Assembly (NCBI GenBank): GCA_934678915.1
Contig: CAKUSF010000123.1
Span: 1-6,181, forward strand
Direction of reading: 5' to 3'
DNA length: 6,181 nucleotides
Source of the DNA: an uncultured Bacteroidales bacterium
GTDB lineage: Bacteria; Bacteroidota; Bacteroidia; Bacteroidales; UBA932
Part shown: in pieces, positions 5,923-6,181 of the stretch
Layout: each line of letters begins with the position of its first letter
Numbering within the stretch: the stretch's first letter is position 1
Made by a program: the position numbers and the translations under genes
Notes under the pieces: model-generated
What the model saw: only the letters and a program-made list of their open reading frames with translations
Databases searched by the model: none
Told to the model about the DNA's origin: nothing

Positions 5923-6181
5923 TTAATTAATGTATTGTTGAATATAGTCCAAAATCTCTTCCTTTCCGGCTCCGGTCTCGGAGCTGGAAGCGAACATTGG
6001 CGGCAGCTCCTCCCAATCTTCGGCCAGAATCTCCTTGTCCCGCTCGATCTGCGCCTTCAAGGCATTCGGTCCGAGTTTGTCGCCTTTTGTGAATATGATC
6101 GCGAACGGGATGCCGTTCTCTCCAAGTCCGGCCAGAAACTCCCTGTCAATCTTCGTGATGTCGTGCCGCGAGTCGATCAGG
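5923..6181 (-). CDS. engB: EngB (YsxC/YihA) GTPase, C-terminal part, cut by the window edge
   Basis: Read on the minus strand from the right edge, one base is followed by 85 codons and a TAA at 5923-5925. The fragment begins LIDSRHDITKIDREF, which matches the EngB segment downstream of the G3 motif. It continues with the G4 motif TKGDK (31-35) and a G5-like SSSETGAGKEEI (66-77), then ends in the short C-terminal helix DYIQQYIN. EngB is a small single-domain GTPase needed for late assembly of the 50S subunit. The P-loop, G2 and G3 are outside the window, so activity cannot be judged from this part. The G4 third position is Gly where I recall Ala in many relatives; the fixed residues T/N-K-x-D are kept. 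It is the first visible gene of the minus-strand series, 12 nt upstream of prs. Confidence 0.93.
   Translation of the reverse strand, partial: LIDSRHDITKIDREFLAGLGENGIPFAIIFTKGDKLGPNALKAQIERDKEILAEDWEELPPMFASSSETGAGKEEILDYIQQYIN

Noticed and set aside
5504..5926. Plus-strand open frame of 140 codons opposite the prs start
   Set aside because: It is antisense to highly conserved Prs motifs and has no recognisable features; a shadow frame.

Overview
The window looks like a piece of a Bacteroidota chromosome, most likely order Bacteroidales. The evidence is the protein set: the C-terminus of an outer-membrane beta-barrel protein with a Gly/Arg/Pro tail, a kinase-less PASTA protein directly upstream of an RluD-type pseudouridine synthase, and Prs, Der and RluD sequences of the kind I know from Bacteroides and Prevotella relatives. 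Recognisable Shine-Dalgarno sequences are missing before most starts, which also fits this phylum. No rRNA, tRNA, CRISPR array, transposase or phage gene is visible.

Layout. Positions 1-369 (+) hold the last 122 codons of an outer-membrane beta-barrel protein. Positions 370-772 have no gene. They hold two strong, probably bidirectional hairpin terminators (394-448 and 612-687) flanking a palindromic, REP-like element (486-568). From 773 to the right edge, everything is on the minus strand in one tightly packed series. In transcription order it is engB (partial, cut by the right edge), prs, a small Cys-containing membrane-anchored protein, der, a LysE/RhtB-type transporter, a PASTA-domain membrane protein and rluD. 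The gaps are 12, 3, 34, 9, 9 and 4 nt, so this is very probably one operon that ends at the hairpins beyond rluD. Its promoter lies outside the window or upstream of engB.

How the genes fit together. EngB and Der are GTPases of large-subunit assembly, and RluD modifies 23S rRNA, so three of the seven genes serve 50S biogenesis. Prs supplies PRPP for nucleotide, His and Trp synthesis, which links the cluster to growth rate. The PASTA protein probably works at the cell envelope and the LysE-like protein probably exports a small solute. The small Cys protein is of unknown function.

The coding part is mostly ordinary housekeeping, and I see no convincing undescribed system. The most unusual DNA is the convergent intergenic region. 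Its two terminator hairpins share nearly the same loop-proximal sequence in opposite orientation. Between and beside them is a cluster of GGTNACT-like heptamers in both orientations, which can form mutually exclusive hairpins.
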